Positions 5,570 to 6,461 of a DNA stretch of 6,461 nucleotides are shown piece after piece. The stretch is taken from the NCBI GenBank assembly GCA_964538565.1, contig CAZIGW010000213.1, positions 1-6,461 of the forward strand. The letters run 5' to 3'. Positions within the stretch are counted from its first letter, which is position 1. Each line of letters starts with the position of its first letter. The DNA is from CAYVBN01 sp964538565 (GTDB lineage: Bacteria; Pseudomonadota; Alphaproteobacteria; Rhizobiales; Xanthobacteraceae). The position numbers were made by a program, and so were the translations under genes. The notes beneath the pieces were generated by a model. That model worked only from the letters and a program-made list of their open reading frames with translations. It did not search any database and was not told where the DNA came from.

Positions 5570-6010
5570 CTAGGGGCACATGGCGCACGACGGCACGTAC
5601 GTGAGCTGTCCCGCGCCGACGCTGCAGACCTGGCAGCACGGTGTCGCCGCGCACGCCGCGCACGTCGTCTTGCCGGGACAAGGAAAGCAGCCGGCTCCCT
5701 GAAGTGCACCGGCTCCGCCGCACGCGTTGTCGCCCGAGCACTGTGCGGGCGGGTTTGACGCAGGGGACGTGCAAGCGGCATCGGAGCTTGCGTCCATTGC
5801 CGGCGCGCCGCCCGAGCCCGCAGCGGCCGACGTGCCCGCCGCGCCGCCGCTCGAGCTGCCCGCAGCGCCCGTCGTGCCCGCCCCTCCAGATCCACCCGCG
5901 GCGCCCGCCGCGCCGGCGCGAGCGCCATCGGTGCCGGAGGCGTCTGGCGACGAAGGAGAGACCGAGCCACACCCGAGCAGGACGCCGAGGATCAGGTAGC
6001 GGAGCCGCAT
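5570..6010 (-). CDS. Putative secreted lipoprotein with a Gly/Ala/Ser linker and cysteine-rich C-terminus
   Basis: This 146-aa protein appears to be exported and lipid-anchored. It starts with MRLR and a hydrophobic stretch ending in LLGC, a lipobox in which C14 would be acylated and become the mature N-terminus; the residue after it is Gly, not Asp. Residues about 20-78 are a low-complexity Gly/Ala/Ser/Thr linker. Residues 80-145 hold twelve cysteines (C80, 91, 97, 108, 111, 117, 120, 125, 126, 129, 142, 145), an even number that suggests a disulfide-bonded domain. Linkers and cysteine tails of this kind are common in lipoproteins of myxobacteria. It is reversed relative to the phage genes, next to a convergent gap and a divergent regulator, so it could be a moron gene acting on the host surface, for example in superinfection exclusion. 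The frame extends upstream to 6268, but the signal peptide fixes the start at 6010. No clear Shine-Dalgarno is visible. The function is unknown. Confidence 0.75.
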   Translation of the reverse strand: MRLRYLILGVLLGCGSVSPSSPDASGTDGARAGAAGAAGGSGGAGTTGAAGSSSGGAAGTSAAAGSGGAPAMDASSDAACTSPASNPPAQCSGDNACGGAGALQGAGCFPCPGKTTCAACAATPCCQVCSVGAGQLTYVPSCAMCP

Positions 6011-6113
6011 GGCCCGCGAGCGTATCGCCACGGGCCCGCACCGCCAAGCCCACCGCCGCACGAGCGCCGCCGCGGATCTGGAGGCCGATCGGATCTGGCC
6101 CAGCAATAAAGCT

Positions 6114-6461
6114 GTGGAAGGACACGAAGGCGAGTCGGTCCCGAACACAGCACGTCCGCGCGGAACGCTCGGCTTCGCGCCCAAGCCGAAGTCTCTCGGG
6201 GTCGCGCCCCTGACGCGACGGGAGCGAGCCGAGAAGGAGGCGATCGACGCCGATCCGGAGCTGCTCACTATGCTCGCGGCGCGCCCGAAGACGCGCGGCG
6301 AGTGCGTCGACGGCCCCCGCCCGTGCCCGTGGGCCTCGTGCCGGTATCACCTCGGCTTCGACATCACGGACCGCGGCGCGGTGCAGCGGCGGTTCCCGCA
6401 CCTCGAGCTCGAAGAGCTGCGCGAGACGTGCGCTCTCGACGTTGCCGACCGCGGCGGCGTC
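6114..6461 (+). CDS. Sigma-like phage/host regulator with CPW-cysteine motif, 3' partial
   Basis: This is an open frame that runs off the right edge (116 codons visible from GTG 6114). After a basic N-terminal stretch (LTRRERAEKEA), it has C64-x6-C71-PWAS-C76-RYH79 and, later, C106-ALDVADRGGV. From memory this arrangement belongs to proteins of Myxococcota and their phages that end in a sigma-70 region 4-type helix-turn-helix (typically T-L-E-E-V-G-x-x-x-x-x-T-R-E-R-x-R-Q). That helix would begin just past the window. The role would be transcription regulation, perhaps of late phage genes. Cysteines and His fit a bound zinc or iron-sulfur cluster, but this is inference. The start is uncertain: ATG 6009 has GGAG with short spacing but collides with the lipoprotein start, GTG 6114 lacks a clear Shine-Dalgarno, and ATG 6270 would remove the conserved basic segment. 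Strand and frame are well supported by the motif. Confidence 0.68.
   Translation, partial: MEGHEGESVPNTARPRGTLGFAPKPKSLGVAPLTRRERAEKEAIDADPELLTMLAARPKTRGECVDGPRPCPWASCRYHLGFDITDRGAVQRRFPHLELEELRETCALDVADRGGV

Noticed and set aside
5641..6213. Plus-strand open frame of 190 codons opposite the lipoprotein
   Set aside because: The translation is Arg/Pro/Ser-rich without motifs, while the minus frame gives a lipobox, linker and twelve cysteines.
5397..6401. Minus-strand open frame of 334 codons spanning the lipoprotein
   Set aside because: It lies in a different frame from the lipoprotein, which has a real signal peptide, and it runs antisense into both the baseplate gene and the sigma-like gene.
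6270..6461. ATG 6270 as the start of the sigma-like gene
   Set aside because: GGAG lies upstream, but this start would drop the LTRRERAEKE segment that looks like part of the family's N-terminal region. It is kept only as an alternative.

Overview
The window is GC-rich DNA, strongly so by eye, with a G or C in most third codon positions. It looks like part of a tailed-phage genome or prophage from a high-GC bacterium. A myxobacterial (Myxococcota/Polyangia-type) host is the best guess. The reasons are the lipoprotein with a long Gly/Ala/Ser linker and a cysteine-rich tail, and the incomplete gene at the right edge with a CPW-cysteine motif that I associate with sigma-like regulators of that group. 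This host assignment is an inference from style, not from a marker gene.

Layout, left to right. (1) Packaging, 2-1947 (+): the end of a small-terminase-type gene (left end outside the window), overlapping by 4 bp the large terminase gene, which has ATPase and nuclease motifs. (2) A 117-bp gap, 1948-2064, with three spaced AACAGC repeats. (3) A run of five small genes, 2065-3981 (+): a putative helix-turn-helix protein, a protein with a duplicated motif, a coiled-coil-rich protein, a possible PC4/YdbC-like ssDNA-binding protein and a 63-aa charged protein. They are tightly packed, two of the junctions being 4-bp GTGA overlaps, so they are probably co-transcribed. (4) A gap with a very strong G+C hairpin at 4007-4039, directly before the Shine-Dalgarno of (5) a baseplate J-like tail gene, 4058-5488 (+), which points to a contractile-tail (myovirus-type) particle. 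(6) A short convergent gap, 5489-5569, holding weak hairpins and a 15-codon open frame that may be the stub of a lost tail gene. (7) A cysteine-rich lipoprotein gene on the minus strand, 5570-6010. (8) A divergent gap, then the first part of a sigma-like regulator gene on the plus strand, running off the right edge.

The packaging and tail genes would belong to one late transcription program. The sigma-like protein and the HTH protein are candidate regulators. The lipoprotein, reversed and between phage genes, looks like a moron (a lysogeny-expressed gene of benefit to phage or host). The odd feature is the architecture: only about 2.1 kb of small genes separates the large terminase from a baseplate gene, with no portal, protease or capsid gene between them. 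The window is therefore from a rearranged phage, a phage of unusual order, or a decaying prophage. No tRNA, rRNA, CRISPR array, insertion sequence or attachment site was seen, and no gene-free stretch exceeds about 120 bases.
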